Of a DNA stretch of 64,000 nt, positions 36,054-45,600 are shown piece by piece. Below the pieces are notes generated by a model. That model ran no database searches, had not been told where the DNA came from, and saw nothing but the letters and a program-made list of their open reading frames with translations. The DNA lies in assembly GCA_040954595.2 (NCBI GenBank), contig CM082590.2, forward strand, positions 2,294,001 to 2,358,000. The letters are read 5' to 3'. A program made the position numbers and the translations under genes. Source of the stretch: Balanoglossus misakiensis (taxonomy: Eukaryota > Hemichordata). Every line of letters starts with the position of its first letter. Position 1 is the stretch's first letter.

Positions 36054-37159
36054 TCAATTTAGAATTTTCACTAGAGTAGATGACTTACTATAACCTTCAA
36101 CAATGTCAGCCAGGTAAGTATGCAATGGGTAAGTACAATGATCAGAACAAATGAACAATAGCATACACACAAAAGAAACGCCTGAGGAATCATGCTCTAC
36201 TCTCCATAGAGTGCCGGTCATAAAATCCATAGTTGTGTTTATTCCATACAAAGTTGGAGCTTTTTAATTTATTGCGTTCACTGTTGTTCAACGTTAAATA
36301 TACAACAGTGTTCCATAACATAGGGTCAACCTCACTGACAATATATTCAACATCAAGTGTACTCAGATCAACATTGTTTGTTTTGCAGTAATTACTGAAT
36401 TCTTGAGATTGCTGATAAATGCTGGCATTTAATTTCACAGCCACCAAATCAAGCATTTTGAAAAAGTCAACGTCAACTTTACTCAAGTCTCTTACTTGCT
36501 TTTCAAGCCTCTCTATCTGTTTCTCAGCTTGCACAACATACTGAGGATGTTCGACAAGTGCATTTTGGAGGGCAATAGTGAGATCTGAACCTGTTCGGTA
36601 CAAAAAGGTGGAGAACTTTCTACTCACTTTTGATACAACAGAAAGGTGAATTGGAAAATACACACATAGCAATTCCCGAATAAGCCAGCTATTAGGTTTT
36701 CTGTGGAATTCCACTCGTTGTAACTTGACATTGGGTCGCAAAGTCTGATATTCATTGTCTAAACAATCATTGAAATATTGCCTGACATCAAACAATAGAA
36801 TGGCATGTTTTCTGAGGAGCACTTCTCCTAAAAAGACAACAGTTTTCCAGCATGCAAAATTCACCAAGTCGTCGTCACAGCTGCATCCTTTATTGTAGCA
36901 TTGTGACATATTTTTTAATTTCTTCAGCAAGTGCTATATCACTCGACATAATTAAGCCTTGTTGAATACTACACCTGGCTTTTTCCGCTAAAGCAACAAA
37001 TGTTTTATAACATTTCAAACAAATCAGGCTGTCTTGAGTAAGGGCAAATGGTGTGTTAGTTTGTTGGTGAAATGTTTGCACCATTTCAAAATCAGGGATT
37101 TTAAACAAATTGTTTGCCCGTGATAAGCACGAAGTACACAAGGGATGGCTTTTTCTCAT
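36054..37159 (-). pseudogene. Academ-like protein, N-terminal Cys-rich and helical region
   Basis: The first frame starts MRKSHPLCTSCLSRANNLF and contains CxxC pairs (CTSC, CLKC) about 40 residues apart, a possible zinc finger. A frameshift near 36910 leads into CYNKGCSCDDDLVNFACW and a long helical stretch with IERLEKQVRDLSKVD. A second shift near 36230 leads into YPLHTYLADIVEGYSKSS. The segment ends in an in-frame TGA at 36054-36056, after which the OTU-bearing frame continues with FGIICSGDT. The start at 37159 is the first Met of the conserved part and lies 200 bp inside the right inverted repeat. Confidence 0.6.
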
Positions 37160-37358
37160 AGCAAGGATGTAGTGACGTTGACACAGTGGAAATGATGAAA
37201 CATCCTTTAAAACCTGAGTTGTCTATACTCAATTTTGTACACAGTCCTCCTCGCCTGAAATCAGCTCTATAATGTCGCGTAAAAAATGGCCTATTTTGCG
37301 ACCCTTCAGCGGGGCCCACTCTAACAGCTACATGGTTTGAAGTACTTTCCCTCATTAA

Positions 37359-37390
37359 CATATGTTAATGAGTACCGTGCGATCTGACTG
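37359..37390 (-). repeat. Right terminal inverted repeat of the Academ-like element
   Basis: Reverse complement of the left end with three differences; TACA follows. Its inner side overlaps a perfect 22 bp palindrome (37351-37372, half-site ctcattaacat). It lies 200 bp upstream of the first recognisable Met of the transposon protein. Confidence 0.8.
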
Positions 37391-37394
37391 TACA

Positions 37395-38091
37395 GACAGA
37401 ATAACACACATCGAGAGATTAACAGGCAAACACTGGCTGACCCATAAGCGGCCAATGGCATGTGTACTGTACACACAGCAAATGGTCTCTTTAACAGATA
37501 GCCAGTTATGTAAACATGCAGTTACCAATCACTGTTATTATTGACAAATTGCATCCAAGTCCAGACACAGGCTTGAATACAATGTTTAAACAATAACAAC
37601 ATTGCTTACCCAGCTTCACCGAGCTGAAATGATCGTTGACAACCAGAATAATACTGAATAAAAATTCAAAAATTACAGATACAGGACCTTTCGTTGCCCA
37701 CATATTATATTACCGTGGTCTGTGCGTCGCATTTTAATTGGTCAAGATGAACGACATCACTGACCACAAATACCCAGTAATGGTTTGTTTACATGCCCGT
37801 AAATCTGAATAGTAATATTAGCAAACAGTTCAGTGAACACAACATTTTGCATAACACAAGTTCCGGGGCCCCAAGTCTTGTGTGTGGGACATTTTCAGAA
37901 ATATTGACGGTTTTCTTGAGATTGTTGGTAATGTAATGGAAATAAATGCAGGGCTCGGGCTCTAGCTAAGCTAAAATTAATGGGCTCGGAAGCCTCGCCC
38001 ATGAATTTTTGGCTTTCCCCTCGCCCTTGCCCATAAACAAACATTAATGGTCATGGCGTCGTGCATTATTTCTATATTGTGTTGATCTTAC
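37395..38091 (-). other. Intron of the EGF/Q-rich gene
   Basis: No exon seen between the Academ-like element and the degenerate EGF exon. The GC-richer tract at 37950-38040 has no recognised identity. Confidence 0.45.
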
Positions 38092-38208
38092 CTGTACACT
38101 CTCCATTGACCAATCAATATTCCACAGCACAAGTGAAATAAAAAGAGCCTGCTGTATTCACACACTGGCCTTCACAAAGATCTGCTCTCTCCATATATTC
38201 ATTGACAT
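38092..38208 (-). pseudogene. Degenerate EGF-like exon with an in-frame stop
   Basis: Splice sites are intact (acceptor 'ctttgatttcag', donor GTAAGA) and the exon is 117 nt, phase 1 to phase 1, like its neighbours. It reads (D)VNEYMERADLCEGQCVNTAG, then SFYFTCAVEY-stop-LVNGECTG. The first Cys is Tyr, the fourth is Phe, the conserved Gly after the fifth is Glu, and a TGA stands at 38114-38116. The length and phase would let it be skipped without shifting the frame. Either a decayed exon still flanked by good splice sites, or sequence errors; the clustered Cys losses favour decay. Confidence 0.65.
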
Positions 38209-38660
38209 CTGAAATCAAAGATAGTTATTATTATTTATTTATTTTATTATTATTTATTTCCTAACAAATGTAATACACATACATCTTCTACAGAAAATAA
38301 TAAAATTAGAAAACAAGTGAAAGCTTAAAGGATAAAAAATTACACTTAAAAACCCCAAACAAACAGAAACAGTTCTGAAAGACAATCCCTATAAACCAAA
38401 AAAGCAATGGAATGAAATAGTGCTGAATAAAAAGACGAGTCTTTAAACCCCTTTGAAAACTGTCAATAGATCCAGCATTGTGGATAGAAGGTGCACAAAC
38501 ACTGAATCCTATTTAGCCATATGCCTTGTCAGTGTTCAAAATTCATAGGAAATATCAAGCAGTCATTGTTTCTTTTAATTGCAATACATGAACCTGGGAA
38601 AGTCTAAAAGATGCCATGATACCACTAGTCAACTCCCACGCTAAATTCAACCTGTCTGTC

Positions 38661-38690
38661 GGACTGGTAACATTTTATTTTTACCAGTCC
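38661..38690. repeat. Perfect 10 bp stem hairpin
   Basis: ggactggtaa, a 10 nt loop, then ttaccagtcc. Related 'accagtc' and 'gtcggac' phrases sit on both sides (38650-38730), suggesting a small palindromic repeat. Confidence 0.7.
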
Positions 38691-39463
38691 TACAGAAAAA
38701 CAACCAGTCTTGGACTGTCGGACAGGCTTTATTTCGTACACTGGCCTTGTTAAGTTTTGAAATGCTCATTCATGGTGATGAGTTATCAAGAATATACCCG
38801 TTAAAAATTACTGTACCCTCAGAGAAGCATTTTGTAATGTCTTTAAAATGAGATGAAAACTATATGAATTTTCTAAGTGTATATTTATTCTTTGCAGAGG
38901 TAATTTATTTAGCTATAGGTTGATAATTTATGCTAATTTCATTAAATTATGCAAATAAGTAGTGAAAATACTTGTACATGAATATATCAGACAGTCTTAT
39001 AGTATCGTGTGAGGTTGATGACACATATTCTTAACCACATATTTCTTGATCAATTAATTGTTTTTACACCAAAGTCCTCAATATCCATGGCGATCCCTTT
39101 CTAGGAATTTTAACACTCTCTATCATTCTCATTTTAACAAAATCCCCTGAAACTTGTGTACCCTGTCAGCAAAACTTTGTCTGATTTTTAAAATACAGAT
39201 TACTTTTTCTCCCTTGCAAACAAATTTTCAAAGATAAGTTTTCACATTTGTTAATTTGTTTATATTATGCATAATTATAATTGGAAAAATTCTGAGATAC
39301 AATTTCAACAAACATGTGTTCAGTACGAGTGTGCGGTTGATTTCAAATTTTAAAATGTGTGCAATGGACAGACAGGATGTGTGTTTAGCTGATTGTAACC
39401 GTAGCAATATACAATCCCCAAACAATGTAGCCACAGAAGATATCAATATCCACAGTTACATAC

Positions 39464-39586
39464 CGGCACATGCATGGCCATCCTCCAGCAGATAGAATCC
39501 TGGTCTGCAAGTGCAGAGATAACTACCATGGGTATTCTGACAATAGTGTTGACATGCATATCCACCACTGTGACATTCATTCATAT
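39464..39586 (-). CDS. Calcium-binding EGF-like exon (complete module)
   Basis: The exon is 123 nt, phase 1 to phase 1: acceptor 'cttaccctccag', donor GTATGT. It reads (D)MNECHSGGYACQHYCQNTHG, then SYLCTCRPGFYLLEDGHACAG with all six cysteines. D-x-N-E at the start, N between Cys 3 and 4, and SY before CxCRPGF fit a calcium-binding EGF module as in fibrillin-, fibulin- or matrilin-type proteins. It is the best-preserved exon of the gene. It joins in phase to the Q-rich exon at 40177-40360 upstream and to the degenerate EGF exon downstream. Confidence 0.85.
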
Positions 39587-39836
39587 CTGGAGGGTAAGAA
39601 GAAATTAGAAATTATTTACAAGCATTGAATTCACTTTAATTCCTTGGATTAAAAATACAGAAAAAATAGCCAACAGCTACTACAGCTAACTTAGCAAAAA
39701 TGTCGACAAAATTTTACAGTGACACTGGCGTACTCTGCCACTGATATGAGGATATAAGAAAGGGAACTGGAATATTTTTTCCTCTGTATAATCAAATTAA
39801 CAGTAAATGACTGCCATGGCAACATAACAGATGTTA

Positions 39837-40169
39837 CAGTCAAACCCGTGTTAGGTGCCACCTCTATATAGTGGCTACTCTGTTACAGTCCATATACATT
39901 GTGTTAGGTATTGGTATTTACTGTTATGTATAAATTTGCAGTGTACGAGGCTGAACGAGTGAGCATGTGCAGTTGGCAATAAAAAAACAGCATGGCTGTC
40001 TAGTTTGTACACACATGTCCTGTGTCGTCTAATCACTCTGGTATAAGCCCACAATAATATAGCAATATATTACACATTGCACATTAAATGACCTGACTGT
40101 AGAGGCCACCTTTCTATAAAGGCCAGTTAGGAAAGTCCCCTGTCTGGCCAGTATAGACAGGTTTGACTG
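39837..40169. mobile_element. CAGT-ended MITE, 333 bp, abutting a splice donor
   Basis: Ends 'cagtcaaacccgtgt' and 'agacaggtttgactg'. TA duplications stand at 39835-39836 and 40170-40171. The interior shares 'ggccacctttctataaagg'-type phrases with the element at 23139-23323. The right-hand TA is part of the donor region GTAGGTA of the exon ending at 40177. Confidence 0.82.
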
Positions 40170-40176
40170 TACCTAC

Positions 40177-40360
40177 CTCTTTGTGGCTGTGAATCTGTAC
40201 CAGGCCATCTCTCCTGTGGCTGTGAGTTGATAGAATTCACAGCAGCAATTGGTGGCATCTTACTGAACTGACTAGCATTTGCCATTTGCATGACACCCTC
40301 TGTGGCTTTCAGTGCAGCAGCTGGTGCCTGCTGGGAAGTCATCTTTGGAGGTGAAGTTGC
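40177..40360 (-). CDS. Ser/Pro/Gln-rich exon of the EGF/Q-rich gene
   Basis: The exon is 184 nt: acceptor 'ctttttggacag' entering in phase 0, donor GTAGGT leaving in phase 1. It reads ATSPPKMTSQQAPAAALKA, then VMQMANASQFSKMPPIAAV and SQPQERWPGTDSQPQR. No domain is recognised; it is low-complexity linker-like sequence. The phase-1 exit matches the phase-1 entry of the EGF exon at 39464-39586, the main evidence that Q-rich and EGF exons belong to one gene. The frame is open. Confidence 0.65.
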
Positions 40361-40786
40361 CTGTCCAAAAAGATTAACAAACCTAGTTAATATGGAGCAT
40401 TATCAAGGCCAGTATTCAAAACCCCATTTTTAATTCATGACTGCAATTTTTGATTCGATGTTGAGCTTGCAACTCTCAAAGTCCTATTTTCAACACACAT
40501 TTGGATGGGATTGAGTTTTAGGGCTTATCAACATTAATCACATTAAAAATTGAATTTGATTACTGAGTCTGTGGCATTATCCAAAAAAGTCTTAGCATTT
40601 ACAGAGTGGGTTTCTAGCAACCAAAACAGAAGTTTTGAATTTGTTTTGAAACAATAGTCAACTGTAAAGATAATGGTTAGACAAGGCTATGTGAAACAGT
40701 CATAAAAAGCTTTCAATTCACAGGATGGGTAACTAGAAACGGCTATTTTATTATATAATAAAGTAGAAGGTAGACCACAACTGTAC

Positions 40787-41048
40787 CTGGGTGATGAAAA
40801 TTGTCTCAATGGGATAAATGAAACAGTCACATTGGGTTGTTGTGTCCTGTTTGCTGTGACAGCGGATACTGGTTGGTTGGGTAAACTGGTAGGCTGACCA
40901 AAAGGCATTGATGACCTTTGACCTTGGCCCTGCATCTGGGGCTGACTTGGTTGAGTCAATTACTGTTGAGAGGATGACAGTTGTTGTGGAGACTGACTTC
41001 CAATTTGACTTGGTTGTCCAAGTGACAGATGACTTGTTGGTGCGGCAC
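40787..41048 (-). CDS. Gln/Pro/Ser-rich exon of the EGF/Q-rich gene (in-frame stop, phase conflict)
   Basis: Acceptor 'ttttactacag' with entry in phase 1, and CAG before donor GTACAG. It reads GAAPTSHLSLGQPSQIGSQS, then QLSSSQQ-stop-LTQPSQPQ, MQGQGQRSSMPFGQ and NQPVSAVTANRTQQPNVTVS. A TAA at 40960-40962 breaks it. The exit phase of the main frame (2) does not match the next exon's entry (0). Switching frame near the 3' end (PIETIFITQ) would restore the phase, so a small indel near 40810 is likely. Either a decayed exon or sequence error. It is the 5'-most exon found; upstream exons and the start codon were not located. Confidence 0.5.
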
Positions 41049-41081
41049 CTGTAGTAAAAATATTTAGTTGATTTATTTATA

Positions 41082-41276
41082 TACTGTAAAACGGGAAATT
41101 TCTGTGACAGGAAATGTTTGCAATATCAATAGAGACAACTGTTATGCTACACTTAAATTTTGCTTTCTTATATTTCACTAACTGCACCAATATCCCTGAA
41201 AAACATTTTTACGTGACTTTTAATTTGCATTTTTTGGTTCTCGCGAAGTTCACAATAATTTCCTGTTTGACAGTAA
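41082..41276. mobile_element. MITE, TIR 'tactgtaaaacgggaaattt', copy 2
   Basis: The left end 'tactgtaaaacgggaaattt' mirrors the right end 'aatttcctgtttgacagta'. Same family as 18640-18851. It lies just upstream (in the gene's sense) of the acceptor of the exon at 40787-41048. Confidence 0.75.
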
Positions 41277-41340
41277 TTCATCTATTGCAAACAAAGAAAA
41301 TATGTCTACCTAGGATAGAATGACTGGAACAGGTGCAGAT

Positions 41341-41512
41341 CACTAGTATACAAAGCCAGTTCCTCCAAAACAATGAGAGGTAAAGTGCTGCGCTCAAGGG
41401 CACAATATCGCGGTCATGAAGTCACCATCCTCAAAACCCACGGCCATGTCCAGGTCTGGATCTTGAACCCACAACCCTGTGCCCTCACCACAAGGCCATG
41501 ATGTCTCCTCAA
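41341..41512 (-). mobile_element. tRNA-derived SINE
   Basis: The minus strand begins 'catcatggccttgtggtgag' (A-box-like) and has 'gggttgtgggttcaagatcc' (B-box-like), spaced as in a tRNA head. 'attgtgcccttgagcgcagc' and 'actttacctc' follow, typical of deuterostome tRNA SINE bodies. Edges are approximate, and no target duplication was identified. Confidence 0.7.
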
Positions 41513-42529
41513 ACTCTCCTCAAAAGTCTCCTGCTTTAGTCTAATCATTGGTAGAAATACTTTCTGCTTTGACCTTTTACATGAAGGATTTGATGCATAC
41601 ACACAGGCCAGTTGACAAGGAAAGCCTCTCAACATTGGTAAAACTGCATAATAATGATACATTGTAATTGAATATATTTGTGAACAAAAACAATCATGGC
41701 CTTTACACTATTAGCTACAACATCTAACCCTCAAACCAATCTGATGAAAATATTTTTTGACCCAAAAATGGAGTAGAACAATTTGCATCTTTTATAGAAC
41801 AGAAAAACAACAGTTCATAAAAACAATGAAAGTGTCCTTTTGATATCCTATGGCAAAATCTTTTCTTGGTCCCATCAAAGTTATAACTGCCTTTTTTATT
41901 TGAAAATTTGACAAAAAAGCCAGAGCGAATAATAATATGTGATGTGTAATAAATATTAATAAATATATTACTACCATTTTATGGAAGTACCCATTTAGAG
42001 TAATGAAAACTTTAACAAACCACAAAAAAGGTTTTGTACATCACCACAATAGGATGAATTGGTTGTAAATGGCCATGTAAACATGTTGTATATTTGTCCT
42101 GTGAACTTTAGAATCTGGATTGTATGATTTCAAATATTTGCTCAGCAACAGATACCCAAGCCGTCACGCAGTTACACCCATTGGAAAATGGTATCACCCA
42201 CACCAAGGTGGATGGAAGTTGGTCCTGGCGCTTTTTTTCCCATGATTCAAATTACAGTTAAGGCCATATTATAAATTCTGCCAACTTTCCCTCGATTTTG
42301 TAAAATACCTGACGTCTTATACTTGACGAATATGTTTTTTTTTTTCTGAAAGAGTGACCTCAAAGCTACCAAATTATGTAGAAATCAGCTGGACCGGATT
42401 TCCCCTTTGAAAACAGTAAAACACAGGTGCAAGCTTTCTTTTATTATGGGTATGGCAGAGAAAGCTTTTGACTGCTGTCAAAATTCTCTGGCAAACACAG
42501 AAGGATTATGAAACTGAAAATGTTGATAA
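41513..42529. other. No gene seen
   Basis: AT-rich DNA with no recognised exon or repeat. A 77-codon minus frame at 41792-42025 is hydrophobic but has no context. Confidence 0.4.
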
Positions 42530-42531
42530 TA

Positions 42532-43057
42532 CAGTGAAACCTGTCAATACAGACATCTCTCTAATCAGGACAGATTGTTCAAGACAAAAGTAATGGCTTG
42601 AATAGAATATTACATGCACATTTCTATTAAGGACACCTCTCTTTTAAAGGGACAAAGTCTCTCTCTCGCTGCCCTTTTTTCCATTAATAATGTTTGATAC
42701 AAGACACTGTTTATGTTAATGTACATGTGTATATGTAGTGAATGAACATTCAACCATACACAACTTCCATCCCGCGTGTATGATATGGGAGTAAAAACTC
42801 ACCCAAAACGAATAAATGGTAGAGACTGATTATTCATTTTGGCGATTTTTTTCACTCTCATGTCCACAAGCAGGATGGACTTTGTGTGTGGTTGAATATT
42901 GATTCACCATATATCCACATGTAGAAAAAACATAAATGGTGTCTTGTATCAAATATAATTAATGGAATAAGGGGCAGCGAGCGAGAGAGAGAGCCTGTAT
43001 CCCTTAAAGGACATGTTGTGTGATCCCAGAGGTGCCCTTACTTGGCAGGTTTCAATG
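42532..43057. mobile_element. CAGT-ended MITE carrying a nested foldback element
   Basis: Ends 'cagtgaaacctgtcaa' and 'ggcaggtttcaatg', flanked by TA (42530-42531 and 43058-43059). The interior is interrupted by a second element at 42648-43003. Confidence 0.7.
42648..43003. mobile_element. TTAA-flanked foldback MITE nested in the previous element
   Basis: TTAA at 42644-42647 and 43004-43007. Long imperfect inverted arms: 'agtctctctctcgctgccc' on the left against the reverse complement of 'ggggcagcgagcgagagaga' on the right, then 'ttgatacaagacac' against 'gtgtcttgtatcaa'. Fragments of the same terminus occur at 43433-43470 and near 48310. Confidence 0.75.
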
Positions 43058-43462
43058 TACTTCGCACATCAGTTGTACTCCACTGTCGGTATCGAATCAT
43101 TTCCTGGTTGACATGGTGAGCTTTACATAAACAGATAAACCACCTCAAAAAGTGGGGCCCATAATTAGAGAATGGTCTTTAACCTCACAATTTTACCATA
43201 ATTACCTTGAAAATCGCAAAGTCTTCATATCGTCAAATAACTGCAATGCAGTACTCAGACCTTCAGAAATCATACCGTATTTCTCACCTGCTCCTGACAA
43301 AAATCTGAAATACAACACAGTACAATTATTTAACAAAAGGTGTATGTAAACAATGTCTACTCTGATTGTAGACAGATTTGATTAAACATTTTATGAAACA
43401 TTTAAAGGTAGGAACCTCTAATAAAAGCCAGTGAGTCAAAGGACAAAACTGAGACTTTGTCC

Positions 43463-43560
43463 CTTTAATCCTTTCACCCCCAGTTCCTTCTATACAGGTC
43501 GAACCTTTTCATAGATAACAATGGGTTTAGACTGAACCTTGGTTGTGAAAGGGTTAATGG
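43463..43560. repeat. Small inverted-repeat element, ~95 bp
   Basis: The left 'ttaatcctttcaccccc' faces the right 'gtgaaagggttaa'. The interior 'gtttagactgaacc' is also found at 22450-22490. Confidence 0.6.
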
Positions 43561-44541
43561 GCTTCAATAATGAGTTTTCTTTAAAATAAGAGGGTGTTAC
43601 TTAAGGGTTATTACACTAAGTTTGGTCGATAACGCGTCATATTTGAGTGATAGTATGCCAAACTTGCATGGTATGTACAGCGTGATTACTGCACACAAAC
43701 ATCCCTCTGCAATACACAAACACCATCCAACTTAAAATCAAATGCCTAACAAGTAGCTATTTGATATTTTGTGAATCGGTTTTATTCTATTCATATTATA
43801 TTATTTTATATGTGATGTTGATTAACTTGCATTTTTGTCAGAATAGAGTGGTATACATACAAGGTCTTTCTAATGTCAGGTGTCTATAAAAAGATAAGCC
43901 TGTTGCATCATTGTATAAGTGGTATAAGTCCATGGTGCCAGTAAGAATTGGGGTAGGTCTTGTAATTGGAACAGTGCATGGGGGGGGGGCTGTTATGTGC
44001 ACAGTATATGTTGTTGCAGACATTTGAATGAAATATGAAATAGCAAGAAATAGTGGGTGCATTTGTGCGACTCAATTTGTTACTATTATTTTGCAGAAGC
44101 TGAGAAAACACGCCAGTGCTGTGTACACACCTGTGCATCAAAAGGCTTCTCTGAGGATAGTCATTACACGCCCAAACGAGGGTAAATCATTCCCAGGGCA
44201 AACTATGTAAGTGTCAGTTCTTCATGTAAGCACGCCATCGCTCACACTTCTGCATCCCCCCAGTCCACGTCAGTATATACATGCATAATACACCCCTTCT
44301 CTTTAGTACCTCATGTTATCCCATGCTTGCATTTTAATACACAGTTTAATTATGTAAATTTGTTGCTTTTAACAGGGAAACATTTTTTTTTCTCAATGAA
44401 TTTGTTGACATAGGTCATGTTTATTCAGAATGCAATCATTTAGCCTTCTCTTTGTAAGTAAGTGGGGATTGAATTTTGTGAGTACTAAATGACTTTCACA
44501 CCAATGTAATAATTATTGGTACTCTTTTTAATTTCAATCAG

Positions 44542-44777
44542 GTGATTCTAGACGAGGGCGAGCCTCTGCCACTGCAATATGAACGGCTTTCCAACTCCAA
44601 CGTAGCGATTCCATCTGCCTGGTTGAGCATAACTTTAGGTAGATGCAAGAACAAGCCGCCATCTTACGTCATAAAAAAGCTGATGGATGGGTTGTTTAAA
44701 ACCCGAACAACTGAGCGGGAAGAATACCAGCGCATTTATTGGAACACCCTACCAGCATGTTGTAACGGCACTGACTT
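44542..44777 (+). CDS. Penultimate exon of an unidentified plus-strand gene
   Basis: The exon is 236 nt: acceptor 'atttcaatcag', donor GTAAGT. It is open in phase 0 and ends with two bases of a codon. It reads VILDEGEPLPLQYERLSNSN, then VAIPSAWLSITLGRCKNKPP and YVIKKLMDGLFKTRTTERE, ending WNTLPACCNGTDF across the splice. The stretch IPSAWL to MDGLF has a faint likeness to the first helices of BEN DNA-binding domains, not enough to name it. A possible further exon near 44096-44209 does not join in phase. Start and upstream exons are not found. Confidence 0.6.
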
Positions 44778-45175
44778 GTAAGTAAAAGGTTTCTTTAAAA
44801 TGTCGAAATGATTGTATTCTATGATAATGACATTTTGTGCATGTCCCTGGAGTGAAATTCTTTGATTGGCTATCCCATATTCACTGGATTCAAAATAAAT
44901 ATCATTATAAAGGTGCATCTCATCCTTATACATTTCATTTTATTTGTTCTGACCATCTACTACAAATACACTCGATGAAATTTATCAGTTAGGTCAACAG
45001 TTTTTGTACCTGAATGATATTAAGTTTTTTTCCTGAATTTTAGTTGAATTGTGTGACTTCCGGTTGGTGGAAATTACTCGTATTGGGCAACTGCATATGT
45101 AACAATTATGCTTGGCAATCTTCTCCTTATTACTGCATGGTGTAACTGATATGTGTTTATTCTTCTCTTTTTCAG

Positions 45176-45269
45176 TATTTGGTGTCAACAAACTGAAGAT
45201 GTCAACAAAAGAGCTGATCCATGCATTCAATGCGAAATGCGCCACATGCAAACGGGCTGTCTTAAATAA
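45176..45269 (+). CDS. Terminal exon of the same plus-strand gene
   Basis: Acceptor 'ttctctttttcag'. The first base completes the Phe codon begun at 44777. It reads IWCQQTEDVNKRADPCIQCE and MRHMQTGCLK, then TAA at 45267-45269. The exact phase join and the Cys-containing, non-repetitive tail support a genuine two-exon end. No function is known. Confidence 0.6.
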
Positions 45270-45270
45270 A
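45265..45270 (+). promoter_or_regulatory. AATAAA overlapping the stop codon
   Basis: AATAAA overlaps the TAA of the terminal exon. A candidate polyadenylation signal. A second occurs in the run near 45666. Confidence 0.3.
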
Positions 45271-45278
45271 AACAGAGT

Positions 45279-45600
45279 GTAGTAGAGTAGGAAGTTTGTA
45301 GTGTAGTTTTTTATATTGGAAAAAAATTGTAGAGTAGCAAGTTTGTAGTGTAGTTTTTTTTATATTGAAAAAAAATTAGAGTAGCAAGTTGTTTGTAGTG
45401 TAGTTTTTTATATTGGAAAAAAAATTGTAGAGTAGCAAGTTTGTAGTGTAGTTTTTTTTATATTGAAAAAAAATTAGAGTAGCAAGTTGTTTGTAGTGTA
45501 GTTTTTTATATTGGAAAAACATTTTTTGCAGAGGAGCAAGTTGTGGTGTTTATATTTGTAGTGTAGCTTTTTTATTTTTTGAAAACCAATTTTTGTAGTG
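45279..45600. repeat. Tandem repeat, ~58-60 bp unit in a ~115 bp alternating pair
   Basis: Units of 'gtagagtagcaagtttgtag', a T-rich tract and 'tatattgaaaaaaaatt' repeat about five times, two variants alternating. It begins directly after the terminal exon at 45176-45269. Confidence 0.9.

Larger units (their letters stand above)
26415..37390 (-). mobile_element. Decayed ~11 kb Academ-like DNA transposon with OTU, XPG-like and CXC domains
   Basis: The 32 bp ends are inverted copies with three mismatches, both beginning cagtcagatcgcacggt. They are flanked by TACA on each side (26411-26414 and 37391-37394), a 4 bp target duplication. Coding remains lie on the minus strand from 37159 down to 28092. 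They comprise a Cys-rich N-terminus, an OTU protease domain, a transposase-like centre, an XPG-type nuclease region and a CXC domain. Several frameshifts and stops show it is dead. The combination of XPG nuclease, Cys-rich motif and 3-4 bp duplication is what I know of the Academ superfamily. No helicase was seen. Two younger insertions split its ORF, and a LINE fragment lies near its 3' end. It sits in an intron of the EGF/Q-rich gene, same strand. Confidence 0.75.

Noticed and set aside
41341-41512. tRNA gene
   Set aside because: A- and B-box-like segments are present but no complete cloverleaf or acceptor stem could be drawn; the body downstream fits a SINE.
44096-44209. Extra upstream exon of the plus-strand gene (acceptor ttattttgcag, donor GTAAGT or GTAAAT)
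   Set aside because: Splice sites look fair, but neither donor joins to the exon at 44542 in an open phase.
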